Program-made: the position numbers and the translations under genes
The notes under the pieces: generated by a model
Told to the model about the DNA's origin: nothing
Seen by the model: the letters and a program-made list of their open reading frames with translations, nothing else
Database searches by the model: none
In this document: piece after piece, positions 17,319-25,435 of the stretch
Layout: every line of letters begins with the position of its first letter
Numbering within the stretch: position 1 is the stretch's first letter
Assembly: GCA_035606695.1 (NCBI GenBank)
Contig: DATNEW010000027.1
Span: 1-64,000 of the forward strand
Direction of reading: 5' to 3'
Length of the DNA: 64,000 nt
Source of the DNA: Gemmatimonadaceae bacterium
Lineage (GTDB): Bacteria > Gemmatimonadota > Gemmatimonadetes > Gemmatimonadales > Gemmatimonadaceae

Positions 17319-19359
17319 CGACCACCTCGCGCGGTGCGTTCGTGCCACGTGATCCGGCGGAGTCCCAGAAGTAGCCTGTTGCCACACGTGTGTGACCGGC
17401 CACGGGATCATATTCCAGATGATATGAGTGAGACACACTCGCACTCAGTGACGCCAACAGGGGAGCATCAACTTCGGTATCGGTTGACAGCATGATCACT
17501 TGATGGCTCACCGATGGGAAGTAGCGCTGCACCAGGTTGGATCGGTGATCGGAATCGAGCCTAGCAAGCGGTGTATCGATAATCATTGGCAGCGCCCTTC
17601 CACTCGTCCGCGCCAAAGCCCAAAGAATCGCGATGGCGTAGACTTGCTTTTCGCCCGCTGACAGATCGGCCTTTGGAATGGCGCGCCCGGCCTTGTCTAT
17701 CAGCGTGACGCCGAACGATTCCTCGTCGATCCGGATGTCAGCGACGACGTCGCCTTTTCGCGCTAGACGGTTGAAGCACTGAACAAACTCGCCCCGAAGC
17801 TGGCCGAGCTTGTGAGTTAGTAGTCGATGTTCGTACTCAGCCAGCACGCGCGATGCTCTGATCGCCAGACTAGCACGTTGTTCAGCGGCCGACAGCTCGG
17901 TCTGTTCGCGTAGGAGTCGCTCGCGTTCGCGCTCCAAGGTGGCCTGCTGGGCTCGGAGTTTCTTTAGATCTTCTTCGCGCCGCCGCAACGTCGCCTCGGT
18001 CGCGCCAACGCGTTGCTCAGCGTGACGCAAGTCGTCGAGCAGAACGCTGCTTTCCCCGCCATCCGCTCGCAGGAGCAAGGCGCGAAAATCCCGCTCACGT
18101 GCGTAGAGAGCCTCCAGTTCATTTGCTAGGAACTCAAGCCGTGGACGAATCGTGGTATCGGCCTCGTCAAGCCAAGCAACCAATGCGGCGCCGTCGCCAA
18201 CGGATTCAAAGGCACGGCCTGCCAGCGCCGCAGTCTCGGCACCCAGGGCCGCCCACGTCTTGAGGAACGACGTTAGATCCTTCCAGTGCGCCGCTGCCCA
18301 GTCAGCAGAGCGCTCCTCGCGACCCGTCTTCCGCCACTCCTTTAGCGCGGCCGTCAGTGCCGAGACCATCTGCTTTCTATGGGAGGCCTCAGCGAAAGCC
18401 GCTGACTCCTGCAGCGCCTGGCGGAACGCCCGTGCGAGACGCGGTGCAACGGCAAACGGAAGGAGTCCCCCGGCAAGCTCTCGCAGGTCCGCCTCACGCC
18501 GGCCAATAACGCGCTTTACCTCATCGGCCTCGCTTGCAAGCTGAGTGCGTCTTACGGCTAGTTCTCCACCCTCGGCAACGAACCGACGACGGGCATGCTC
18601 GGCCACCCGCGCTTGAGAGTCTCGATCCGCCGAAATCTGTCCCAGGTCCTCCGTCGCCTCTGCAATCTGATCTTCCAGTAAGGCAAGATCACGCACGATG
18701 CCTTCAAGACGCGTGGCGATTGCTTGGTGCTGTCCCTGTTCACGCCGAGCTAGAAAGAGTCCAAGGTCCGTGCGAAGGCGGGAGATCAGCTCAACGCCAA
18801 GGAGGCCGCGGACAGCCAACGCTAGATGCTCTTCGTCGTGATCGCCGTCAGCGATTTCCTGAATCTTCTCGCCGTCGAAGAAAAACAGTTGCGAGACGCC
18901 AGGAGGAATCAGATCGTGCAGAAACAGATGCCATTCGTCGCGCGGAACGTCTTCGACGATGACACCGTCCTTCTCCAGAAGAAGAGATTCGGAGACGCTG
19001 CGGCCGCGCGCCGTCCAGCTCCGCCGAACTCTGTAGTTGCGAAGAACACCGTCTTCGGCGTAGCTGAACTCAAGACCGACGGCGGCGCCGTGGGGTGTCA
19101 TCTGTTGAGCCACCGGCCGATGAATCCGACTCCGGAGATACTCATCATATTGCGCCTGGCCGACGCGAGAGCCCAACGCACGCCGCCCATATAGCGCCAG
19201 ACGCACAGCCTCTAGAAGCGTCGTCTTGCCGACGCCATTCTTCCCACCGATCAGAACGATGGGATGCGTTACGCCTCGACGTACACGCGGAGCAAGGTCG
19301 AGTTCTAGCCTGCCATGATAAAGCCCGAAGTTCTCCAAAAGAATGCTTCGAAGGATCAC
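17308..19359 (-). CDS. dndD: DNA sulfur modification ATPase DndD
   Basis: 683-aa SMC/Rad50-like ATPase. Walker A GGKNGVGKTT (38-47) lies near the N-terminus, with a long coiled-coil middle section (for example LRRREEDLKKLRAQQATLE). The signature LSAGEKQVYAIAI and Walker B LPMIIDTPLARLD come near the C-terminus, followed by the D-loop and H-loop region (VIMLSTDTEV). DndD ATPase activity is thought to nick or remodel DNA for sulfur insertion. The start overlaps the dndC stop by 4 bp, so the genes are translationally coupled. Confidence 0.93.
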   Translation of the reverse strand: MILRSILLENFGLYHGRLELDLAPRVRRGVTHPIVLIGGKNGVGKTTLLEAVRLALYGRRALGSRVGQAQYDEYLRSRIHRPVAQQMTPHGAAVGLEFSYAEDGVLRNYRVRRSWTARGRSVSESLLLEKDGVIVEDVPRDEWHLFLHDLIPPGVSQLFFFDGEKIQEIADGDHDEEHLALAVRGLLGVELISRLRTDLGLFLARREQGQHQAIATRLEGIVRDLALLEDQIAEATEDLGQISADRDSQARVAEHARRRFVAEGGELAVRRTQLASEADEVKRVIGRREADLRELAGGLLPFAVAPRLARAFRQALQESAAFAEASHRKQMVSALTAALKEWRKTGREERSADWAAAHWKDLTSFLKTWAALGAETAALAGRAFESVGDGAALVAWLDEADTTIRPRLEFLANELEALYARERDFRALLLRADGGESSVLLDDLRHAEQRVGATEATLRRREEDLKKLRAQQATLERERERLLREQTELSAAEQRASLAIRASRVLAEYEHRLLTHKLGQLRGEFVQCFNRLARKGDVVADIRIDEESFGVTLIDKAGRAIPKADLSAGEKQVYAIAILWALARTSGRALPMIIDTPLARLDSDHRSNLVQRYFPSVSHQVIMLSTDTEVDAPLLASLSASVSHSYHLEYDPVAGHTRVATGYFWDSAGSRGTNAPREVVDAV

Positions 19360-20840
19360 TGGCCATCCTCCGGACTCGATGCCGTCAGCAAATCCAAGTG
19401 AGCACGGCGCTCCGCGACCACCTCATGCTCATCTCGCCATTCCTGCTTCAGTACATCCTCAATGCGAGAATGAACGGCATGTCGGCGCTTGAGTCCGTGA
19501 GCGGCTCGTTCCACATCGATAAGCCGAACAATCAGCTCTGTCGGGACGGAATGCTCGTCGCAGATGCTCTTAAGGAGCTGCCCATCCTGGCTCGTAAAGG
19601 TGACGTGGTCTTCCATCACCCACGCGAGGTCGCGTCCTAAAACCTCGCGCACGATGGCTGGAACGGAATCTTCCCAGTCCCCACGCTCGCTCCTCCATAT
19701 CCGTCGTATCTCGTGCAGCTCCGCTTCGTGGATCAAAGTTGGAGCTTCCTCTAGCGGCGCTTCCTTCGCGACTCGGACTTGCGTTTCCAAGAGGCGCCGT
19801 AGGAAATCCTTGCACACCGCGAGGGTATATGGACCCGGAACTGGTTTCGCGGTGTCGCCGATGAAAGCGACGTGGCCGCTCTTGCGACGAAAATCCCGGT
19901 ATAGGCGCTTCTTGTCGGGATCCTGCGTTGCGGAAAGGAGATCTCGAAACTCCAGCAGCGGCTCAAGCCAATCCTCGCCTGAGTCGACCATTGCCTCCAT
20001 TGCCGAATCTTTCTCCACGACGGTGCACACCCAACACCCGAAGCGCGAGTTGCCGCAGGTCGGCGTCGTCGTGTCTACAACCAAAGGGCACTCGCCCGCT
20101 TGAGCGCTCTTGTACATGGCGACGAGATCGCGGTTGTCGTTGCCCCACGGCGACGGCACCTGCAGCAAGTACGTCCAAACGTCATCCACCGAAAACGCCT
20201 CAATTGGCGGATAGACGAATGCGTTCAGCAAGCTCGAATGACGAGCGAGCCGTGAGCCCTTGATGCGGTGCAGAGACATAACCTGCGCTCGCGTTGCGCT
20301 TTCCGCAGAGCGAACACCTAGGACCATCACAACCTCTCCGAACTCTGCAACGCGAGCCCGGATGAACTCGTTTGCGGGTTCGATCTTCAGACGCTCTGTG
20401 CACCAGCGAAAACGCTTGGACGGCGCCGGGTATCCCTTTCCAATGAGGTTTACCCAAAAACTGCGGTCGACGGGGGGCGTTACCTTGTGTGCGCGAAACG
20501 GAAGGCTCTGCTGCTGTGCGGCAATGTTGATGCGTTCAAGTGTCGTATCGATGTAATGGACGATTACCGGCGTCTCTACAAGCGTATCGGAGCTGATGAC
20601 GTAAACAGGCTTCTGACGGGCCTCGACGGGTAACTCGGATAGTGCGTACCATATGAGCTGGAGGGCACAGGTAGAGTCCTTGCCGCCGCTGTAGCCGATT
20701 ACCCACGGCCTTGCGTCCGCTTGGTAGATCGCTCGGATCTCCTCATGAAGTGACGCGATCGGCCGAGTATCAAAAACGGACTTCGGCTTGCCGCGCTGAG
20801 TCACCGGCGCAGGAACATCGATGGTTGGCAGGTTACGCAT
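19356..20840 (-). CDS. dndC: DNA sulfur modification protein DndC (PAPS-reductase-like ATP pyrophosphatase)
   Basis: 494 aa. The PP-loop VIGYSGGKDSTCALQ (motif at 51-57) activates the DNA backbone phosphate with ATP. A cysteine cluster CPLV...TPTCGNSRFGCWVC supplies ligands for the 4Fe-4S centre. DndC is the core sulfurtransferase that acts with DndD and DndE. The start at ATG 20840 overlaps the dndB stop by 8 bp. Length is within the usual range for DndC. Confidence 0.94.
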   Translation of the reverse strand: MRNLPTIDVPAPVTQRGKPKSVFDTRPIASLHEEIRAIYQADARPWVIGYSGGKDSTCALQLIWYALSELPVEARQKPVYVISSDTLVETPVIVHYIDTTLERINIAAQQQSLPFRAHKVTPPVDRSFWVNLIGKGYPAPSKRFRWCTERLKIEPANEFIRARVAEFGEVVMVLGVRSAESATRAQVMSLHRIKGSRLARHSSLLNAFVYPPIEAFSVDDVWTYLLQVPSPWGNDNRDLVAMYKSAQAGECPLVVDTTTPTCGNSRFGCWVCTVVEKDSAMEAMVDSGEDWLEPLLEFRDLLSATQDPDKKRLYRDFRRKSGHVAFIGDTAKPVPGPYTLAVCKDFLRRLLETQVRVAKEAPLEEAPTLIHEAELHEIRRIWRSERGDWEDSVPAIVREVLGRDLAWVMEDHVTFTSQDGQLLKSICDEHSVPTELIVRLIDVERAAHGLKRRHAVHSRIEDVLKQEWRDEHEVVAERRAHLDLLTASSPEDGQ

Positions 20841-21942
20841 TGACCATCACCTCTGATGCGTCGCAAGTGTGCATGCGCTCCAAGCGCTCCCCTTCCGTAG
20901 TGAGTGGTAGCCCGAAATGTTGAAGAATGATGTTGCTGACGAGGATAACGTTGGTGCGGGCCTTGTTGACTCGTCCACCGATAAGGGCACGACCCTCCCA
21001 CAGATCGACGTTGCTTCGCGACCAGTCGAGTTGACGCAGCGCTTCCAACCGAGTGTCCCAGGCTTCGGGGTAGAGGGCGACGAGTTGAGCGCCCGCTATA
21101 GCTATCGCCTGTAATGCAATCCCGTGCGCGTGCACGTAGTCGCGTCGCAGATCCGCGGCGGCGATGCGGCGCTGGGCAACGCTTTGCCAGTCGGGCATGG
21201 CCTTCGCCACTGCGTTCCAGAAACGCACGGAGTGTTCTTCGTCCGCTTGTGTGAGATCCGCGCCCTTCGGCTTACCGATGAACTCCGCCGTGGCTTGGTA
21301 GATAGCGCTCAATGTGAACAGCTTGAGCGACCGATTCGAAATCGTTGTTTTTTCGCGCTCGGTGAAGTCTCGGAAAAGCGGCACGGCACTCACCACGCGG
21401 CGGACTAGCCGAGACATCGGATCACGGTGATCGTACAGCACGCCGATGGATTTCGTTGGTTTGACGGCATGGATGTTCAGGTCGGCGAACATCTGCTGCG
21501 ATCTAAGGAGGCCGCGATCCGCGAAAACAACGACAGAGATCGTTTCGTCACCGAGATAAGGGCGATCGCGCAATGCCTCCTCGATCGCGGCCCGACGGTG
21601 CTGACCATCGTTGATGAGGATGGTCGCCGTCATGGCGATACGTAGACGGCCGACCGACCTCAACGGGCCATCGCCTGCGAGCGGCTCGAAGTCCAGGTCA
21701 CCGTCAACTGAGGCGCAGAGCGACGAGAGGATGTATTCCTTGGGGTTGTCCGCGATGTAACGCGCGATCGCGGGAACACGCGCGCGGTTGAGCAGTCTCT
21801 GCGCTCGAAGGTCGGCGGGAAGTGTCTCGTCGTCGAACCGAAAAAGCCGCGGTATCAGCTTTAGGGGACACATGGCGACGTAGTAGGCCGTTCCGGCCTG
21901 CACGCCACGGATAGCCGTGAACTCGTAGGTGTAGGGCTCCAT
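20833..21942 (-). CDS. dndB: DNA sulfur modification protein DndB (DGQHR domain)
   Basis: 369 aa. The DGQHR motif is at 112-116 (ILINDGQHRRAAIEEAL), with the flanking family pattern RVPAIARYIADNPKEYI. DndB represses the dnd operon and modulates modification frequency in studied systems. It is the first gene of the operon. Its leader carries a predicted promoter and three 22-bp-spaced repeats (21986-22061). Confidence 0.93.
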   Translation of the reverse strand: MEPYTYEFTAIRGVQAGTAYYVAMCPLKLIPRLFRFDDETLPADLRAQRLLNRARVPAIARYIADNPKEYILSSLCASVDGDLDFEPLAGDGPLRSVGRLRIAMTATILINDGQHRRAAIEEALRDRPYLGDETISVVVFADRGLLRSQQMFADLNIHAVKPTKSIGVLYDHRDPMSRLVRRVVSAVPLFRDFTEREKTTISNRSLKLFTLSAIYQATAEFIGKPKGADLTQADEEHSVRFWNAVAKAMPDWQSVAQRRIAAADLRRDYVHAHGIALQAIAIAGAQLVALYPEAWDTRLEALRQLDWSRSNVDLWEGRALIGGRVNKARTNVILVSNIILQHFGLPLTTEGERLERMHTCDASEVMVNA

Positions 21943-21985
21943 CTCAACATCTCGACGACTGGGGAATTGGGAGGCAGATACGGGA

Positions 21986-22061
21986 GGAAGTTTCGCCCAG
22001 GGTCACCGGAAGTTTTGCGCGGCTTCGGTGGAAGTGTATTGCAAAGCCGCGGTCCCGGCAA
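21986..22061 (-). promoter_or_regulatory. dndB promoter with three GGAAGT repeats on an exact 22-bp pitch
   Basis: On the minus strand, TTGCCG (22056-22061) and TACACT (22033-22038) are spaced by 17 bp and make a plausible sigma-70 promoter. On the plus strand GGAAGTTT occurs at 21986 and 22008, and GGAAGTGT at 22030, each exactly 22 bp apart. One repeat overlaps the -10 and two lie in the 5' leader. This is the arrangement of a cooperative repressor operator, for DndB itself or another regulator. Confidence 0.6.
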
Positions 22062-22096
22062 CGCCGGTCGCGTTGCGCTTGAATCATGATGGTCGG

Positions 22097-22372
22097 CTAC
22101 GGACGCCCTGATGTGCCGCGCGGCGGTTGCCGCTTTGATCGCCGACCGGTGGCGTGACGGAGCCACGCGGGCCGTTTCGCATCCGGGTACGTCTGTAGGA
22201 GGAACTCAACCATTGCTCGCGCCGCGTCGTAGGGATTGGCATTCAGGTAGCCAGCAACACGAGGCTTCTCGCGGCTGAACACCAACACGAGCACGCTCTG
22301 ACGTCTCGTGATGCCGCTTGCCTCCACGAGGTCGATCACTCGGCGTGCGTCATCCGCGAACTTCTTAGCCAT
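22097..22372 (-). CDS. Small protein of unknown function
   Basis: 91 aa. MAKKFADDARRVIDLVEASG, then SVLVLVFSREKPRVAGYLNA and a basic C-terminus. The N-terminal half is amphipathic helix, then a short beta segment. Same strand as dndB and upstream of its promoter. No clear Shine-Dalgarno, and no family recognised. Confidence 0.5.
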   Translation of the reverse strand: MAKKFADDARRVIDLVEASGITRRQSVLVLVFSREKPRVAGYLNANPYDAARAMVEFLLQTYPDAKRPAWLRHATGRRSKRQPPRGTSGRP

Positions 22373-22431
22373 GGTTGATTCGAGGGTTTTCGGGTGGAGG
22401 AATCCAGGTCAGGTGTATCTGTTACATCGAC

Positions 22432-22680
22432 TCATCGGGCGCGTCCCTGGCGGGCGTAACCGATGGGCAACCACTCCGACTGGCGGTACATCGTGACTCG
22501 GTCAGCATGGTCGAGGGCAATGACCAGCACGTACCCGAGCGGGGCGAGCGCCATGGTGGCGATCGATGCCTGATCCTCAACGGGTCCGGTCAACTCCTCT
22601 GCGCCATCGAGCACGTGGAGACGGAGCGGCGTCTCCCTTCGTGCTCGCGACTTTGACTTATTGATCGATGGCCTCGGCAT
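22432..22680 (-). CDS. Small unknown protein coupled to the zinc-ribbon gene
   Basis: 82 aa. A basic N-terminus is followed by LRLHVLDGAEELTGPVEDQ and APLGYVLVIALDHADRVTMY. The start codon shares its A with the upstream stop (TGATG), the arrangement of translational coupling, which is the main reason to accept it. No family recognised. Confidence 0.45.
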   Translation of the reverse strand: MPRPSINKSKSRARRETPLRLHVLDGAEELTGPVEDQASIATMALAPLGYVLVIALDHADRVTMYRQSEWLPIGYARQGRAR

Positions 22681-23222
22681 CAGCCCACGACGAGGTTCGT
22701 GACCGTGCAGGACGACTGGGTCGCCTGGCTACGGATGAAGCCCATGTTGAATTGGTTGACACGCTTCGTGCCCTTGGGTTCGACGATTTCGTAGATCGTC
22801 TTCACGTTGCTGTCGATCTTGGTTCCACTCGGGCCGAAGTGGTCGCAGGTGATTTCGAGATCCTTGACGCGCCAGGGTGACGGGTTGGTGATGACGAAAT
22901 CCACGATCATCGCCGTCTCGAATCCGCCCTTTCGCCACGTGAAATCCAGCTTGATTTGTGAGAGCGCCTGATTTCGAGGCGAGTCGGTGCGTTCTTCGCG
23001 CGATAGGGCGGGCGGTGACGCGACCTCGGACGCGGAACGCTCCGTGGACTCAGGAAGACGTTCCATGTTGAAAGCCGTGTAGATGGAGAAGGCCAGGACG
23101 CCGATCAACACGATACCAAGTCGCGTCGTGCGCCTGGTCGGACCTCCCTTGCCGCAGTGTGGGCATGTCTTCGCGTCGGTGCTCACCTCTCGCCCGCATT
23201 CTCTGCACGGTTTAAGTGCCAT
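22680..23222 (-). CDS. Zinc-ribbon membrane-anchored protein
   Basis: 180 aa. MALKPCRECGREVSTDAKTC plus PHCG forms a four-cysteine zinc ribbon at residues 6-26. One transmembrane helix follows (GIVLIGVLAFSIYTAF), then a Ser/Glu-rich linker. The C-terminal domain, with beta strands (LSQIKLDFTWRKGGF, MIVDFVITNPSP, DLEITCDHFG), resembles an immunoglobulin-like fold. The start was chosen because GAGGAGA precedes the ATG by 7 bp. The zinc-ribbon-TM-beta plan recurs in bacterial proteins of unknown role. It is divergent from the HTH gene at 23497. Confidence 0.65.
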   Translation of the reverse strand: MALKPCRECGREVSTDAKTCPHCGKGGPTRRTTRLGIVLIGVLAFSIYTAFNMERLPESTERSASEVASPPALSREERTDSPRNQALSQIKLDFTWRKGGFETAMIVDFVITNPSPWRVKDLEITCDHFGPSGTKIDSNVKTIYEIVEPKGTKRVNQFNMGFIRSQATQSSCTVTNLVVG

Positions 23223-23496
23223 CGTCAGTTCTCCTCGGTTTTGGGACGGCATGGGTCGCCGGCGCCATCCTGGTTGCCTATCTTCGAGGGCCCGGCGGAA
23301 TGCCGGCCATCGTCGTCCTGCGTGCGTTTTCACATCCGACCGCCCTACCATGACCTCGCGGTCTCACGCCCGGCCGGAGCCCGCTCGGAGTGCCCGAGCG
23401 CCGCTTACCGGAACGCTCTGATCCGCTCCGCCGCCCAATCGGGCGGTCAACTTCCGGACGAACGGCTGGTGTACTGGTAATCACCGCTGGTGGCGC

Positions 23497-23727
23497 GTGA
23501 AAACTCGCCTCCAGCTTCGATTACGTGAATGCCTCGCCCTCCATGAGCGGCGAACCGGGCACCGGCTCACCTATCGGGACTTGGCCAAGAAGGCCGGGCT
23601 TGGCTACGACACCGTGAAGGCAATCGGCAGTCGGCCCGGATACAACGCATCGCTGCGAGCGATCGAGAAGCTCTGCGACGCGCTCGGCGTCGAACCGTTC
23701 GAGCTGATCGGCGTGAAGCGTCGGTAG
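23497..23727 (+). CDS. Cro/C1-type helix-turn-helix regulator
   Basis: 76 aa from GTG. The HTH occupies about residues 23-68: LTYRDLAKKAGLGYDTVKAI, then LRAIEKLCDALGVEPFELI. This is the compact HTH_26-type regulator seen next to phage and island integrases, and it may control excision or the divergent zinc-ribbon gene. It is convergent with the integrase (34-bp gap). Confidence 0.85.
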   Translation: MKTRLQLRLRECLALHERRTGHRLTYRDLAKKAGLGYDTVKAIGSRPGYNASLRAIEKLCDALGVEPFELIGVKRR

Positions 23728-23761
23728 CTCGACTGAAGGCTGGGACGCCGCGCTGTGCGGT

Positions 23762-24922
23762 CTATGCATTCGCCGTCACCACAGCTCGCGAGGGAGACAG
23801 CAAATCACTGAGCCGTTGGCTCGCGCGCTCCTGCATCCCTGGCACCACGTGCGAGTAGATATCCAACGTAAGCGTGATGCTCGCGTGACCAAGCCGCTCC
23901 TGAACGACCTTCGGGTGCTCACCACTGGCCATGAGCAGCGTAGCGTGCGTGTGCCGAAGGTCGTATAGCCGAAGGTCCCGAAGACCGGCAGCCTTGAGGA
24001 TCGGTTTGAAGTGCCTGCCGGTGATGTTGTGTAGGTCCGCGAAGCCGCCCTCTTCGTTGGCGAAGATCAGTCCGCGATCGCGATACGCTCCGCCGAGTCG
24101 AAGACGCCACTCGACTTGGGTTCGACGATGGCGTTGTAGCGCGTCCATGGCTTCTGGCGCGAGCGGGATAACCCGCCGTCCACGCGGCGTCTTGGTATCC
24201 TCCAGAAACGCCTCTTGGCCCGGCACCCGAACGAGCGAGCGCCGCACACGCAGAACACTGCCATCAAGGTCGGACCACAGTAAGCCGAGTGCTTCGCTCG
24301 GCCGCAGGCCCGAGTAAACCATGAGGATGAAGAACGCTTCCCACTTGTCGCCCAACACCGCGTCGCAAAACCGCCGCGCCTCGTCAGGGCCGAAGACCAC
24401 GCGCTCGGTGTGCTTCTTCCGAGGCAGTTCGGCATCCCGTGCGACGTTGCGCGGCACCTTGCCGAGCTTCACCGCTTTGGTCAGACATGCGCGGATGGCC
24501 CCATGCGCCATCGCGACTGTTCGCGGTCCCAGCCCCGCCGCGACAAGATCGTTCACATAGTGCTGAACGTCGGCCGCGGTGAGCTCGGAGAGTTTCCTAG
24601 CCCTGAGTTCCGGGGTCAAGTAACGCCTAAAGATTCCCTCGTAGTCGGCGCGTGTTCTCGGGGCCATGCGGTTGCACCATGTGGTCAGCCACTCGTCCAC
24701 CCATGCGCCCAGCGCCTGCCGGCTCAACACCACAGCGTCGTTCTGCTCGCGTCGCCGGACGGCAGCATTCAGGTAACGCTCCGCATCCGCCTTCGAACCG
24801 TAGATGATCTTGCTCAGACGGCGCCGCTGCTTTCCCTCGGCGCCGAAGGAGAGGCGAACACGCCAGCGGCCTGGACCCCAGGGTTCGACACTTCCCCGTC
24901 TGCGACTACTTCTGCCTGCCAT
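23762..24922 (-). CDS. Tyrosine recombinase (island integrase)
   Basis: 386 aa from the ATG at 24922, preceded by AAGGAG at 7-bp spacing. An Arm/AP2-like DNA-binding N-terminus (PGRWRVRLSFGAEGKQRRR) is followed by a SAM-like core-binding domain (about 75-160) and the catalytic domain. The catalytic residues are all visible: Arg in MVYSGLRPSEALGL, His-x-x-Arg in LYDLRHTHATLL, His in LGHASI and the nucleophile Tyr in LDIYSHV. It presumably recombines the tRNA-Phe att cores. It lies mid-island, 8 kb from attR and 15 kb from attL. Confidence 0.95.
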   Translation of the reverse strand: MAGRSSRRRGSVEPWGPGRWRVRLSFGAEGKQRRRLSKIIYGSKADAERYLNAAVRRREQNDAVVLSRQALGAWVDEWLTTWCNRMAPRTRADYEGIFRRYLTPELRARKLSELTAADVQHYVNDLVAAGLGPRTVAMAHGAIRACLTKAVKLGKVPRNVARDAELPRKKHTERVVFGPDEARRFCDAVLGDKWEAFFILMVYSGLRPSEALGLLWSDLDGSVLRVRRSLVRVPGQEAFLEDTKTPRGRRVIPLAPEAMDALQRHRRTQVEWRLRLGGAYRDRGLIFANEEGGFADLHNITGRHFKPILKAAGLRDLRLYDLRHTHATLLMASGEHPKVVQERLGHASITLTLDIYSHVVPGMQERASQRLSDLLSPSRAVVTANA

Positions 24923-25007
24923 GATAACGCTCCTTGAACCAGACCCTCGAACGATTAGGGCAGTCGCGGGAAAAGTAAAGGAACTCTCATTCAAAAACTC
25001 TCAAAAC

Positions 25008-25026
25008 TGGGGTTTTTCTGGGGTTC
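25008..25026 (-). promoter_or_regulatory. AACCCCA repeat pair upstream of the integrase
   Basis: On the minus strand this reads GAACCCCAGAAAAACCCCA, differing at one position from the copy near attR and at two from the copy near attL. It lies 86 bp upstream of the integrase start, where integrase binding would autoregulate the gene, or where an ancestral attP arm may persist. Confidence 0.55.
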
Positions 25027-25184
25027 CATTAGAGGGGGCGAACGGACGAGTAATCCGGGAGTCGCAAGCGTCGCGTTCGACGAGCATGAGAAGACCCCCG
25101 CCGTGGTAAAGCCTCGTTAAGTTGTTTCCTCCACACAGCTTCCAGTGCGGGCCCCGGTTATGGTCCTCCGCGGCCCTCCGCTCC

Positions 25185-25295
25185 CGTCGTTCCCGTCGGT
25201 TCCAGCGCCCCCCTGCGGCGTTTTGCCCCCCCCCCGTCCGTTCTCTTCGGGGGGGGCATTCTTGCACGATGCCGACGAGACCGACGGGAACGACG
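25185..25295. repeat. Nested inverted repeats with C10/G8 core between integrase and primase
   Basis: Outer perfect 16-bp arms CGTCGTTCCCGTCGGT (25185-25200) and its complement (25280-25295) enclose an inner hairpin of a C10 run (25226-25235) and a G8 run (25249-25256). It sits in the 513-bp gene-free stretch 24923-25435. Neither side has a convincing T tract, so a simple terminator is not the obvious reading; a replication or single-strand origin is possible. Confidence 0.55.
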
Positions 25296-25435
25296 TGGGG
25301 CCGTAGGAGGGGCGTAACTGGATGGGCGATAGAACTATCCACGCCGTCCGAGTGTAGCCCGTCGAAAGGAAGAGACGTGGATAGGAACGGTCGTCGTACC
25401 GAGACGACGTGGTTTCCCGCGACCAGTTCTTCAGT

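Noticed and set aside
21986-22051. CRISPR-like array
   Set aside because: The shared word is only about eight bases at a 22-bp pitch, with three copies and no cas genes; it fits operator repeats better.
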